Shown here: in pieces, positions 7,365-14,877 of the stretch
How the letters are laid out: each line of letters begins with the position of its first letter
How positions within the stretch are numbered: the first letter of the stretch is position 1
Origin: Paenibacillus catalpae
Lineage (GTDB): Bacteria; Bacillota; Bacilli; Paenibacillales; Paenibacillaceae
Assembly: GCF_900112695.1 (NCBI RefSeq)
Contig: NZ_FOMT01000005.1
Coordinates: 1-64,000 of the forward strand
Length of the DNA: 64,000 bases
Direction of reading: 5' to 3'
Position numbers and translations under genes: made by a program
Notes under the pieces: generated by a model
What the model saw: only the letters and a program-made list of their open reading frames with translations
Told to the model about the DNA's origin: nothing
Database searches by the model: none

Positions 7365-7433
7365 TCCTTTTCGTTGGTGGAGATGCTGGATTCAGAGCTT
7401 AATATGTGATGATTATATCGGGAGTGGTAAGGG

Positions 7434-7934
7434 ATGAAGTTTAAAAACGTTATTTTTTTACTGACAATTCTTATTTGTTTAGGATTAATCGGTTATATCA
7501 TACTGAAAAATAACCAGCTTCAGAATAACCATTCTAACATGACACGTAATATACAAAATGATTTAGTTCAGTTAGAAAGTGCAATTGATTATGAGATTAA
7601 AAATAAATGGAAAAACGAAAATACCGTATTAGAAAAGGTTGAGGACATCAAAGAAGATATCGATTTGCTCATGGACTATGGTAAACGTACTGGAGAATTA
7701 ACAAATCAACAAGAACAAAATCTCTCGACTTTACGTCGAATATTTTCAGATCTTCCTGATTACTCAGGTTTCCCAAATACAGTTCTAACGGAAACAGAAA
7801 AGAAGGAGTATGAAAAATTAATAACTAATCTAAGAGCTGCTGGCGTGGGAATGAATATTACTTATGAAATAAGTTGGAATTACCTTTCAAAAGCAATAAA
7901 TACATTAGCGAGCAATTATTACGCTAACGGGTAA
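7434..7934 (+). CDS. Membrane-anchored coiled-coil protein, unknown
   Basis: A 166-residue protein with one N-terminal membrane segment (about 5-23) and a long, charged, helix-rich extracytoplasmic part (about 30-165) with heptad-like spacing near 38-90. No enzymatic motif is visible. ATG 7434 follows GGGAGTGGTAAGG. Its last codons, encoding ANG, and its stop are read from the GCTAACGGGTAA of the following repeat, so the repeat sets the C-terminus. Confidence 0.65.
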   Translation: MKFKNVIFLLTILICLGLIGYIILKNNQLQNNHSNMTRNIQNDLVQLESAIDYEIKNKWKNENTVLEKVEDIKEDIDLLMDYGKRTGELTNQQEQNLSTLRRIFSDLPDYSGFPNTVLTETEKKEYEKLITNLRAAGVGMNITYEISWNYLSKAINTLASNYYANG

Positions 7935-8012
7935 CGATAGTTGAATGACCAAACTGATAAAGCTGCCGGCACATGATCGGCAGCTTTGTTACGTTAACGG
8001 ACAGGTTAACGC
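7923..8012 (+). repeat. Cassette repeat R9
   Basis: CGCTAACGGGTAACGATAG, arm TTGAATGACC, GCTGCCGG/TCGGCAGC hairpin, then GTTAACGGACAGGTTAACG. Outer CGCTAAC and GTTAACG pair, giving the clearest example of box-to-box symmetry. Confidence 0.8.
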
Positions 8013-8058
8013 GGTGGTTTAGCGAATAAATATCTTATGTTGTCGGGAGGTGTTAACC

Positions 8059-8577
8059 ATGACTTATCTGGAATCTTTAAGGATAAATCAGCTAGACAAA
8101 CAGAAGAAAATTGAAGACTTACTTGAAATAAATAAGGCTCAGACTGTTGGGCATGGTTATATCGATGCAATAACTGACTTCAAGTACATTGAAGCTCTTA
8201 TATCAGGATTATCACAAATCGGAGTAGCTATTGATTGTGTAACTTGGTGGTGCCATTGTTCAGAAGATAATAAGGATCTGTTTGGATGTCCTCACGGATT
8301 GGGAGGTCCCCAAAGCATTTATTTTGACGGTTGGTTCAGTGAGATCGGGATAGACAATGAGAGTTTCGATCTCCCTAATGATGCTTATCAAAAATTAGAA
8401 CAAGGTAAAGTGTCGCTTGAGGAGATAAAAACAATTAATGAGACAGCACAAGCCTATATTAAGCATTTCACCGAAGGGGAAAAGTTTAGCCCATGCTTCA
8501 AACCCGCAGTATGGCTACATGTTCCTGTCGAGTGGAGAAGAGATATAGAAACAGAAGGTTACGCTCCCTCGGTATGA
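8059..8577 (+). CDS. Conserved-looking hypothetical protein
   Basis: A 172-residue soluble protein with no signal or membrane segment. A central CVTWWCHCSEDNKDLFGCPH carries four cysteines and two histidines in about 20 residues, suggesting a metal site, next to GLGGPQSIYFDGWFSE. GGGAGGTG upstream supports the ATG at 8059 over the GTG at 8050. I do not recognise the family. Where a repeat is expected after the stop, an inverted IS110 remnant begins. Confidence 0.65.
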   Translation: MTYLESLRINQLDKQKKIEDLLEINKAQTVGHGYIDAITDFKYIEALISGLSQIGVAIDCVTWWCHCSEDNKDLFGCPHGLGGPQSIYFDGWFSEIGIDNESFDLPNDAYQKLEQGKVSLEEIKTINETAQAYIKHFTEGEKFSPCFKPAVWLHVPVEWRRDIETEGYAPSV

Positions 8578-8584
8578 TTTAATT

Positions 8585-8800
8585 TCCTCACTCAGACTCA
8601 TGAATTCGCAGGATTTCATCCTATAGTTAAATTGAATGAGGGGAGAGCCGGTGGCTAGGAGATGGGGGAATGGGCATGAGGAAATAAGGGCAGATAAAAA
8701 TTACCCATATTGTTCCATTATGCGCACTTCTCCACTTTGCCCTAGTGATTCTCGCTCCCATGTCTCAACGGGTCATAGCCCTTTCATTCCTTCGTCATAT
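8585..8800 (-). mobile_element. Non-coding remnant B of the second IS110-type element
   Basis: Read on the minus strand it aligns with 5552-5765. The left and right parts are conserved and the middle diverges. No transposase accompanies it. It includes CTATAGTTAAATTGAATGA (8620-8638), which resembles the inner arm of the cassette repeats. Confidence 0.55.
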
Positions 8801-8825
8801 CTTAACTGATTTACAAAACAAACAC

Positions 8826-8855
8826 TCGACAAATCTAAGATCCAAACATTATTAT
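8826..8855 (+). promoter_or_regulatory. Promoter of first micropeptide unit
   Basis: TCGACA, 18 bp, TATTAT. Immediately downstream is the leader GAGAACGATCGATCTA. The same arrangement recurs at 8962-8991. Confidence 0.5.
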
Positions 8856-8889
8856 GAGAACGATCGATCTATAAAAGGAGGTGAGATGT

Positions 8890-8931
8890 ATGTGGGGTTG
8901 TTTTAAGACTATCCTTGCCTTTTTCTTTTAA
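8890..8931 (+). CDS. Micropeptide MWGCFKTILAFFF
   Basis: A 13-residue hydrophobic peptide ending FFF. It is preceded by AAAAGGAGGTG with good spacing to the ATG at 8890; an ATG at 8886 in another frame gives only six codons. The main support is the duplicated promoter, leader and RBS shared with the unit at 9025. It could be a toxin-like, signalling or leader peptide; nothing is known of its function. Confidence 0.4.
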   Translation: MWGCFKTILAFFF

Positions 8932-8961
8932 TCGCGTTGCCGCGGCAGAATCGCCGGGATA

Positions 8962-8991
8962 CTGACAAAAATAGGATCAATCATATATTAT
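8962..8991 (+). promoter_or_regulatory. Promoter of second micropeptide unit
   Basis: CTGACA, 18 bp, TATTAT, followed by GGGAACGATCGATCTA. Spacing and downstream sequence match the copy at 8826-8855. Confidence 0.5.
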
Positions 8992-9024
8992 GGGAACGAT
9001 CGATCTAGAAAAGGAGGTGGAGGG

Positions 9025-9075
9025 ATGTTTGAGGTATATGGCAAATTTTTAGATTGGCTTAAGGGTCTCTTTTGA
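9025..9075 (+). CDS. Amphipathic micropeptide MFEVYGKFLDWLKGLF
   Basis: A 16-residue peptide that would form an amphipathic helix, with hydrophobic F, V, F, L, W, L, L, F and charged E, K, D, K. It is preceded by AAAAGGAGGTGGAGGG. A strong terminator follows about 60 bp later. The shape recalls phenol-soluble-modulin-like or membrane-active peptides, but this is only a likeness. The duplicated control region shared with 8890-8931 argues that it is expressed. Confidence 0.45.
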   Translation: MFEVYGKFLDWLKGLF

Positions 9076-9137
9076 TGTTAATGATAAACGCCCCTAATGG
9101 GACCAAAGTTATTTGGAAAGATGCCTGCCCTTCGATG

Positions 9138-9176
9138 AAGGATAAGGGCCGCCTACTGACGGCCCTTTCCTTATTG
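9138..9176. terminator. Bidirectional Rho-independent terminator
   Basis: AAGGGCCG/CGGCCCTT with flanking AAGGA/TCCTT and T/A tracts. It closes the micropeptide unit on + and the gene fragment on -. Confidence 0.75.
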
Positions 9177-9345
9177 TTTACGCTTAATATCAGCGATTTT
9201 TCCTTCGTAACCCGTTAAAGCGTATTTTGCATCACTAAAACTTGAATTAGCTCTATTTTTTGGAGAGTGTTCAAATATTTCTAGTCGTGTTGTTGGATTT
9301 GCACTCATTGGCTGATACAGGATCAACATATTTGAAATCGACACG
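9171..9345 (-). pseudogene. C-terminal gene fragment
   Basis: On the minus strand the last 45 codons of an open frame (from ATG at 9308) read SANPTTRLEIFEHSP, NRANSSFSDAKYALTGY and end KIADIKRKQ. They have a protein-like composition and are followed by the terminator. Upstream the frame breaks near the codons for FKYVDPVSAN, then meets the Tn7-like end at 9346. It is probably the tail of a larger protein cut by rearrangement; the family is not recognised. Confidence 0.35.
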
Positions 9346-9486
9346 TGTCGGACGACAACAACATATATACAACGATAGCCGCATAAAAGCGGCTTTTTTT
9401 ATTTATTGTATAGAAGTTCTTGTCGTCTGCTCAAGACAAGAACTTCTATACAAAGCCGTATTTGGACAAGAACTTCTTTACAGCCC
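9346..9486. mobile_element. Tn7-like end repeat, second copy
   Basis: It starts TGTCGGACGACAACAAC and has a GCCGC/GCGGC hairpin with seven T. It then carries the inverted pair TATAGAAGTTCTTGTC/GACAAGAACTTCTATA and a fourth site. Similarity to 2616-2756 continues past it into the cassette box at 9518. Confidence 0.5.
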
Positions 9487-9517
9487 CGAGACCCCCGGAA
9501 AATGTGCGATTTATTAA

Positions 9518-9545
9518 GCTAACGGGTAACGTTAGTTAAATTTTG
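9518..9545 (+). repeat. Cassette repeat R10, 5' half only
   Basis: GCTAACGGGTAACGTTAGTT follows TTATTAA exactly as at 2787. The hairpin and 3' half are missing. Confidence 0.6.
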
Positions 9546-9587
9546 ATAACGAATAAATTAAACATCACAAAAAGGGAGGAAGTAGAA

Positions 9588-10241
9588 ATGTCCTCTTATT
9601 TACCAGTTTATAATAAGTTATTCAAATGTTCTGACGTTTACTCAACAAGACCATTTAAGGCAGGAATTGAAGCTAAGGTAGGAATTGAAGCTGCTTTTGA
9701 TTATTCATGTGCTTTGTTACGAGGGGATATTAAGCCTTCTGAACCACTAGAGGCTAGACATTTGAGGGGGACTCATACACCCTCACTTGTCATCTATACT
9801 GGCTTTTCTTTATTGCTACATGATTCGATTATTGAAACGTTCATTCAACAACAAATAACTGGATGGGAATCTTTTCCGGTAACCCTTTATGGAAAAAAAG
9901 ATGAACTTATTCCCAATTATTCGGGGATTTCCATTACAGGCAGATGCAATCCAGTAGATTATTACCGTAGCAAAATTGTATTAAAGGAACCCCCTGGAGT
10001 TATCCGTTCTCACCAATGTTTTAAAGGCACATATTTTAAGGATGACGTTTGGGATGGGACGGATTTGTTCATGGATAACGCTGACAAAAGAGGATATACC
10101 TTGCATCAGTATGTTTCAGAACGAGTAAAGAACATTTTTGACACCAATAAAATTAAAAATTTGGAATTTACGAATCTGACAGAGACCGAGACTGATGTAA
10201 TGCACATTCCAAAAGAAAGAAGACCAGAACACTTGAGATAA
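9588..10241 (+). CDS. Hypothetical protein, possibly DUF1629/immunity-type
   Basis: A 217-residue soluble protein. The C-terminal part WDGTDLFMDNADK, then SERVKNIFDTNKIKNLEFTNL, resembles DUF1629/Imm11-like proteins, which occur as antitoxins of polymorphic toxins. The assignment is from general likeness only. GGGAGGAAG supports the ATG at 9588. Residues AGIEAKVGIEAAF are encoded by a short tandem duplication of GGAATTGAAGCT. A repeat follows about 25 bp after the stop. Confidence 0.6.
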   Translation: MSSYLPVYNKLFKCSDVYSTRPFKAGIEAKVGIEAAFDYSCALLRGDIKPSEPLEARHLRGTHTPSLVIYTGFSLLLHDSIIETFIQQQITGWESFPVTLYGKKDELIPNYSGISITGRCNPVDYYRSKIVLKEPPGVIRSHQCFKGTYFKDDVWDGTDLFMDNADKRGYTLHQYVSERVKNIFDTNKIKNLEFTNLTETETDVMHIPKERRPEHLR

Positions 10242-10265
10242 TGTCTATACAAGGGGCAAACTTAC

Positions 10266-10332
10266 GCTAACGAGAGACGATAGTTCAGCAACACGCAGCA
10301 GCCGACGTATTACATTCGACTGACTCTTGTTA
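10266..10332 (+). repeat. Cassette repeat R11, degenerate right half
   Basis: CGCTAACGAGAGACGATAG and arm TTCAGCAA are clear. The centre CAGCAGCCG and following bases no longer pair well, and there is no GGGCAG box. Confidence 0.6.
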
Positions 10333-10349
10333 TCGAGAGGAGAAAACTT

Positions 10350-10745
10350 TTGAAAAAGGAAATAACCATTACCATACAAATAAAGACTAAAAAAGAAAAA
10401 GCTCTTTTAGGTTTTGGAGTAATTTTAGTCCTTCTATTCTTTGTGTGGTTTTATAGGGGACCTATTTCTTCAACCGATATTAAGCTTAATGAAGTAAAAC
10501 ACTCAGGAAACCGATTAATTATTGATGGTACTTTTAAGGATAAGTGGACACGTTATAAAGGCTACTCAATTCAATACGTGAGTACAGGTAATTCAAACTA
10601 CGCAATATTAAAAATAAACGGCGGTATTATTGGCAAGCGAGATATACATATCGAGACAAATGCAATGAAGAATAACAGACCACTTTACCTTTACTATAAA
10701 CAACTAGAGGTAAGGGCAGAAGATGTAATAAGACAAAATAAATAA
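10350..10745 (+). CDS. Membrane-anchored protein, unknown
   Basis: A 131-residue protein: a basic N-terminus rich in K, one membrane segment (about 20-36), then a beta-rich extracytoplasmic domain with IIDGTFKDKW and YSIQYVSTGNSNY. The TTG at 10350 follows GAGAGGAG. The form matches the single-anchor proteins at 1076 and 7434. No family recognised. Repeat R12 follows at 18 bp. Confidence 0.65.
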   Translation: MKKEITITIQIKTKKEKALLGFGVILVLLFFVWFYRGPISSTDIKLNEVKHSGNRLIIDGTFKDKWTRYKGYSIQYVSTGNSNYAILKINGGIIGKRDIHIETNAMKNNRPLYLYYKQLEVRAEDVIRQNK

Positions 10746-10762
10746 ACGGATTGAAGTATTAA

Positions 10763-10848
10763 ACTAACGGGAGACGTTAGTTCCATACAGCTACAAGCAG
10801 CAGCCGTAAGTAAGAGGCTGCTATTTTTATGGAAGTAACAGGCAGAAG
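10763..10848 (+). repeat. Cassette repeat R12
   Basis: ACTAACGGGAGACGTTAG, arm TTCCATACAG, CAGCAGCC/GGCTGCT hairpin with T-run, arm TATGGAA and AACAGGCAG. The preceding TTAAA with CTAACGGG gives another version of the target boundary. Confidence 0.75.
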
Positions 10849-10871
10849 AGCTTAATAAAGCTACTGTTTAC

Positions 10872-10916
10872 CACTTTTAACTTAGTTTGTTTAATATACA
10901 AACTAAGTTAAAAGTG
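10872..10916. repeat. Perfect 19-bp inverted repeat
   Basis: CACTTTTAACTTAGTTTGT pairs exactly with its complement across the 7-nt loop TTAATAT. It is AT-rich and not followed by a T-run. It lies between repeat R12 and the kinase gene and could be an operator, a cruciform or an old element end. Confidence 0.7.
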
Positions 10917-11007
10917 CTATTCTTTTGGCAAGCGTTCATCATCACAACACGAGAATCCTTATGCTATATTCGGTTCAATTTCAAATTCAGAGAGGGGCAA
11001 TGCCAAC

Positions 11008-12627
11008 ATGGATCAAAATATTAAAAAAGCGATAGTTCGGGGAGAAACCTCACTTGGCATCGAATTTGGATCCACACGAATCAAGGCTGTACTGATTGAT
11101 TACAATTTTGAAACAATCTGTTCCAGCAGCTATGAGTGGGAAAATCATTTGATCGACGGTTATTGGACCTATCATCTCAATGAAATGATTAAGGGTTTAC
11201 AAGAAACCTATCACCAGTTAAAGCAAGATGTTGAGAATAATTATGGCGTAACACTACAAAAAATCGGATCAATCGGATGTTCTGCCATGATGCAGGGCTA
11301 TATTGCACTTGATCAAGCAGGGGAGCTATTGGTTCCGTTCCGTTCATGGCGCAATGCCACAACGGGTACAGCTGCATCGGAGCTAACCGAGAAATTCCAA
11401 TTCAAAATTCCTCAACGCTGGAGCATCGCTCATTTATATCAAGCGATTTTGAACGATGAAGAGCATGTTACTAACATAGATTATATTACGACTTTATCTG
11501 GTTATATTCATTGGCTGTTGACTGGCAACAAAGCTCTTGGTATAGGGGATGCCTCTGGTATGTTCCCAATCGATGAATCTGCAGAGGAATGTAATGAAGA
11601 TATGGTGAAGAAGTTTGACGATTTAGTTGCCGATAAAGGCTACCCGTGGAATCTTAAAGATATTTTACCCAAAGTTTATACTGCAGGTGAACATGCTGGA
11701 TATCTCAATGACGCTGGGGCTCAACTGTTAGATCCGTCAGGCAACCTGCAAGCAGGAATTCCGCTATGTCCTCCAGAAGGCGATGCAGGAACAGGCATGG
11801 TTGCTACGAATAGTGTCAAAAAGCGTACCGGCAACATTTCCGTAGGTACGTCGATTTTTGCAATGTTTGTTCTGGAGAAAGATTTATCCAGGGTGTACCC
11901 TGAGATTGATATCGTGACTACACCTGATGGCAGCCCTGTCGCCATGGTTCTTGCTAACAACTGCTCCAGCGATATTAATGCATGGCTCGGCTTGTTCCGT
12001 GAATTTTATGAAGCAATAGGACTGAAACCCGATATGAACCAGTTATTCAGCGTCCTGTTCAACAAAGCGCTGGAAGCAGACGCAGATGGCGGCGGCTTGC
12101 TGAGTTACGGTTACTATTCAGGCGAGAACATTACTGGGTTTGCAAAAGGACGTCCGCTGTTCGTTCGTTCTCCAGAAAGCCGCTTCAATCTAGCTAACTT
12201 TATGAGAATACATCTGTTTACCGCATTTGCTGCACTAAGGCTCGGGTTGGATATTTTGACAGAGAAGGAAAATGTAACAATTGACCGTATTTTGGCGCAT
12301 GGCGGATTGTTCAAAACGCCGCTAGTCGGTCAAAAAATGTGTGCCGCAGCACTGAATATTCCTGTTTCGGTAATGTCTACGGCTGGAGAGGGTGGCGCAT
12401 GGGGGATGGCGATTTTGGCATCCTATATGGTTAATAAGCAGCAGCACGAGGGCTTGGCTGATTACCTTGCCACTAAAGTGTTCAAAGATGCAGAAGGACA
12501 AGAGGTTTATCCTGACAGCGCAGATGTGAATGGCTTTGCCTTGTTTATGGAGCGTTACACAAAAGGGCTGGCAATTGAGCAAGCAGCGGTAGATCATTTT
12601 GCAGAAAATTGGAAGAAAAGAACATGA
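11008..12627 (+). CDS. FGGY-family carbohydrate kinase (xylulokinase-like)
   Basis: A 539-residue sugar kinase of the FGGY family, which phosphorylates a pentulose or related sugar in the cytoplasm. The N-terminal ATPase-fold domain opens [16 protein letters not shown], the phosphate-1 motif. [13 protein letters not shown] gives the second phosphate loop, and [12 protein letters not shown] with [11 protein letters not shown] the nucleotide-binding part. The catalytic aspartate is expected in PPEGDAGTG. Length is normal. ATG 11008 has AGAGAGGGG upstream. It stands alone, with no isomerase or transporter beside it, between a cassette repeat and a decayed IS110 end. The sugar specificity cannot be told; xylulose or ribulose are plausible. 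Confidence 0.85.
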   Translation: MDQNIKKAIVRGETSLGIEFGSTRIKAVLIDYNFETICSSSYEWENHLIDGYWTYHLNEMIKGLQETYHQLKQDVENNYGVTLQKIGSIGCSAMMQGYIALDQAGELLVPFRSWRNATTGTAASELTEKFQFKIPQRWSIAHLYQAILNDEEHVTNIDYITTLSGYIHWLLTGNKALGIGDASGMFPIDESAEECNEDMVKKFDDLVADKGYPWNLKDILPKVYTAGEHAGYLNDAGAQLLDPSGNLQAGIPLCPPEGDAGTGMVATNSVKKRTGNISVGTSIFAMFVLEKDLSRVYPEIDIVTTPDGSPVAMVLANNCSSDINAWLGLFREFYEAIGLKPDMNQLFSVLFNKALEADADGGGLLSYGYYSGENITGFAKGRPLFVRSPESRFNLANFMRIHLFTAFAALRLGLDILTEKENVTIDRILAHGGLFKTPLVGQKMCAAALNIPVSVMSTAGEGGAWGMAILASYMVNKQQHEGLADYLATKVFKDAEGQEVYPDSADVNGFALFMERYTKGLAIEQAAVDHFAENWKKRT

Positions 12628-12869
12628 GAATGAGTTGAGCCATCCGGAGCACACACATTAATTGTAGAATTAGATGAACAGAAAATAAAATCAACAAACT
12701 TCTCCACTAACTCGTTAAACTCCCATGAAAATTAAATTAGCTCAAAACCAGTAAATGAGCAAAACAAAAAAGACCCATAAAAGCACTTTTTAAAAAAAGG
12801 CCTGAGCCTATGATGTTAACGATTATGTAGTGTGAAGAGGTAGTAGCGACTTTCTTCTAAAGCAAAGGT
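12628..12869. other. Non-coding stretch after the kinase
   Basis: No gene is seen in these 242 bp. A weak A/T-rich dyad near 12770-12815 may terminate the kinase transcript. The missing transposase of the following IS110 remnant would have been expected here. Confidence 0.4.
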
Positions 12870-13094
12870 AAGGCTGGTGCAACCAGTCAAAAAGGATTAA
12901 TCTCCCATAAGTGCTACCCATAAAGGGTGCGACATTCTGTGATGCACCGTGATGGTTGGAGTCAGACTAACGGTTGGGCTCAAATGGCACCATAGTTCAT
13001 AGACCTTCTTCTCCCAGCCCCGTTAGAAGTATTGACAGATTCTAAACATTTTCATCCTTTGTGGTGCAGCGCTGATCTTGCGCTGCATGTATGG
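12870..13094 (-). ncRNA. Orphan IS110 non-coding end with putative bridge RNA
   Basis: It aligns with 553-758. Hairpins CTGG/CCAG (12875-12887), ACCC/GGGT (near 12919-12930) and GCAGCGC/GCGCTGC (13065-13085) are kept with changed stem bases. Candidate guides on the minus strand are TGAACTA (12993-12999) and CCGTTAG (12967-12973), together matching TTGAACTAACGG as found at 18031. It ends ATGG directly against the CTAACGGGG of repeat R13. No transposase remains on its left. Confidence 0.5.
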
Positions 13095-13186
13095 CTAACG
13101 GGGAACGTTAGTTGAGATCAATATGATAGCAGCCGGCTTACATGCTCGGTTGCTTTTTTATTGAACTAAAGGGCAGGATAGTTTAA
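13095..13186 (+). repeat. Cassette repeat R13, abutting the second IS110 end
   Basis: CTAACGGGGAACGTTAG, arm TTGAGATCAA, AGCAGCCG/CGGTTGCT hairpin with T-run, arm TTATTGAACTAAA and box GGGCAGGATAG. The right half is among the best preserved. Confidence 0.8.
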
Positions 13187-13217
13187 TGAATTAGTGAAAT
13201 ATATTAAAGGTGAGCTA

Positions 13218-13261
13218 CTTGCAAAGTTGCAAGGGGTATGACACCTATTATTGATAGGTCA
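13218..13261. promoter_or_regulatory. Two operator-like palindromes
   Basis: CTTGCAAAGTTGCAAG (13218-13233) is a perfect dyad of the type bound by MerR or PadR-like regulators. TGACACCTAT with ATAGGTCA (13239-13261) is a second dyad. They lie just upstream of the fragmentary gene at 13286. Confidence 0.4.
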
Positions 13262-13285
13262 TTGTTTTGAGGAGTGAAGTGAACT

Positions 13286-13492
13286 ATGTATCATACTTCG
13301 CCGGAAACGGCGCTAAAAATGAAACGGTGGCCAAAGAATACCATAGCGGCGGGTCATCGGCATTCCGTTGGTCTCCTTTCGGACGGCACGGTAATGGCTG
13401 TGGGAAGAGTGGACGAAATACTGAAAATCAAAGGAGATTTAAGAGAAATGTTTATTGAATTTGAAACATCTGAACAGACGATGCAGTCATGA
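13286..13492 (+). pseudogene. Chimeric small ORF with half an RCC1-type repeat
   Basis: The 68-residue frame contains IAAGHRHSVGLLSDGTVMAVG, the core of an RCC1-type beta-propeller blade, and then switches to RVDEILKIKGDLREMFIEFE, which looks like the tail of an unrelated protein such as an ABC ATPase. A GAGGAG site precedes the ATG. A single half-blade cannot form a propeller, so I take it for a deletion fusion of two gene remnants. Confidence 0.45.
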
Positions 13493-13549
13493 AGAAGAAA
13501 ATCTTGCAAGTCATTCAACAAATTTCATGAATTATAATAGTAGTCAATA

Positions 13550-13578
13550 AAGGGCCATCCATTATAGGGTGGCCCTTC
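13550..13578 (+). terminator. Rho-independent terminator
   Basis: AAGGGCCATCC/GGGTGGCCCTT with a short loop ATTATA closes the preceding fragment. Confidence 0.7.
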
Positions 13579-13727
13579 AAACTTGCCGGAAACCAACCTG
13601 TTAGACCATGCCGAAAAGACACGATTTAGGAAACCACAATCCCCCTTATCACCCTGACATGATTGTAGTTGTACACGAATACACTTGATTGAGACCAAAG
13701 GGAATATATCAAGAATGGAGGGTTGGT

Positions 13728-14801
13728 ATGATTAGAAATCGAGTTTCAGTAATGCTGGTGCTCGCGATTCTGGTGCTGTCCGGGTTGGGACTAGCCGGCT
13801 GCACGAGCGACGACTCCGGGAAGGAAATTGCCGTCATGGTGCCGAGCGCGGATCATGGTTGGACGGGGGCTGTTCTGACTTACGCACAGGAGAAGGCAGA
13901 TGAGCTGAATAAGGACGATGCGGTGAATGAGAAATTCAAAGTCAAGGTGTTTGCAGCGACGGATGTGGAGAACCAAATTAAGCAAGTGGATGACCTCTTG
14001 AGTAAATCGGGCAGCATAGGCGGCATTGTTATTCTTCCGTACGATAACGGTCTTCAATCGACTCTGGAGAAAATTGCGGCCGCAGATATCCCCTTTGTCC
14101 AATTCGACCGTGTCATAACGAGTCCGATGATCGATGAGAAGGTGGTCTCGAACGTAAAGGGCGATAACGAAGGCATCGGTTATGAGACGGCTAAGCGATT
14201 CGTTGAGAAGGGTCTCACCAAGGACGATTATGTCTATGAAATGATCGGAGACAATTCCTCCGTGCCGGAGCTTCGTTCGAACGGATTCAGGACATACCTA
14301 AGCGAGCAAGGCTGGACAAAAGAAGAGATCGACAAGACAGTGGTGAAATCCGCAGCCACCGGCTGGAGCCGCGATACAGGGAAGGAGCTGTTCGAATCGT
14401 GGTTCGGCAGCGCCCAGCTTGATACCTCCAAGGAGAATTGGATCTTCACGCACGATGATGAAATCGCTATCGGCGTCCTGGAATCTCTGAACGGTTCAGC
14501 CCTTGATGCAGGCAAGAAGGAAGCGTTTCTGAAGCAGCTGAAGGCACTGGGCGCCTCTTCGGGTCTTGCCGAAATGCATGCAATTTTGAAAGACAAACAT
14601 CAGACAATAGCACGCCCGTCCACATTCGATATCTTTTCGGTAACCTACGATCCGGCTATGATTCAAGAGGCCATGCAGGTGATGACGGACTTCCTCATGA
14701 AAAAAGGAACAGTCGAGCAGGATCACGTCATTCCGGTTAAGGTCGTCGATGCCGGCAACGTAGCGGATTTCAAGGCGTTCGGCACGTACGAAGAGAAATA
14801 G
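13728..14801 (+). CDS. Sugar ABC transporter substrate-binding lipoprotein
   Basis: A 357-residue periplasmic-binding-protein family (Peripla_BP_4) lipoprotein that captures a sugar for the adjacent ABC transporter. The signal peptide ends LAGC with Cys25. The mature protein opens KEIAVMVPSADHGWTGAVL, and IVILPYDN, IPFVQFDR and the HDDEIAIGVL hinge segment are typical. GGAGGGTTGG supports the ATG at 13728. It is followed by the ATPase (76 bp) and permease, in the standard RbsB/MglB order. GC content is higher than in the cassette genes. Confidence 0.88.
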   Translation: MIRNRVSVMLVLAILVLSGLGLAGCTSDDSGKEIAVMVPSADHGWTGAVLTYAQEKADELNKDDAVNEKFKVKVFAATDVENQIKQVDDLLSKSGSIGGIVILPYDNGLQSTLEKIAAADIPFVQFDRVITSPMIDEKVVSNVKGDNEGIGYETAKRFVEKGLTKDDYVYEMIGDNSSVPELRSNGFRTYLSEQGWTKEEIDKTVVKSAATGWSRDTGKELFESWFGSAQLDTSKENWIFTHDDEIAIGVLESLNGSALDAGKKEAFLKQLKALGASSGLAEMHAILKDKHQTIARPSTFDIFSVTYDPAMIQEAMQVMTDFLMKKGTVEQDHVIPVKVVDAGNVADFKAFGTYEEK

Positions 14802-14877
14802 TACGGTAAATAAACCGCTTATGAGATGATCGTGCTTATGAGCGGATTATCCTAATATACAAGGTGAGTGGGGGCAT

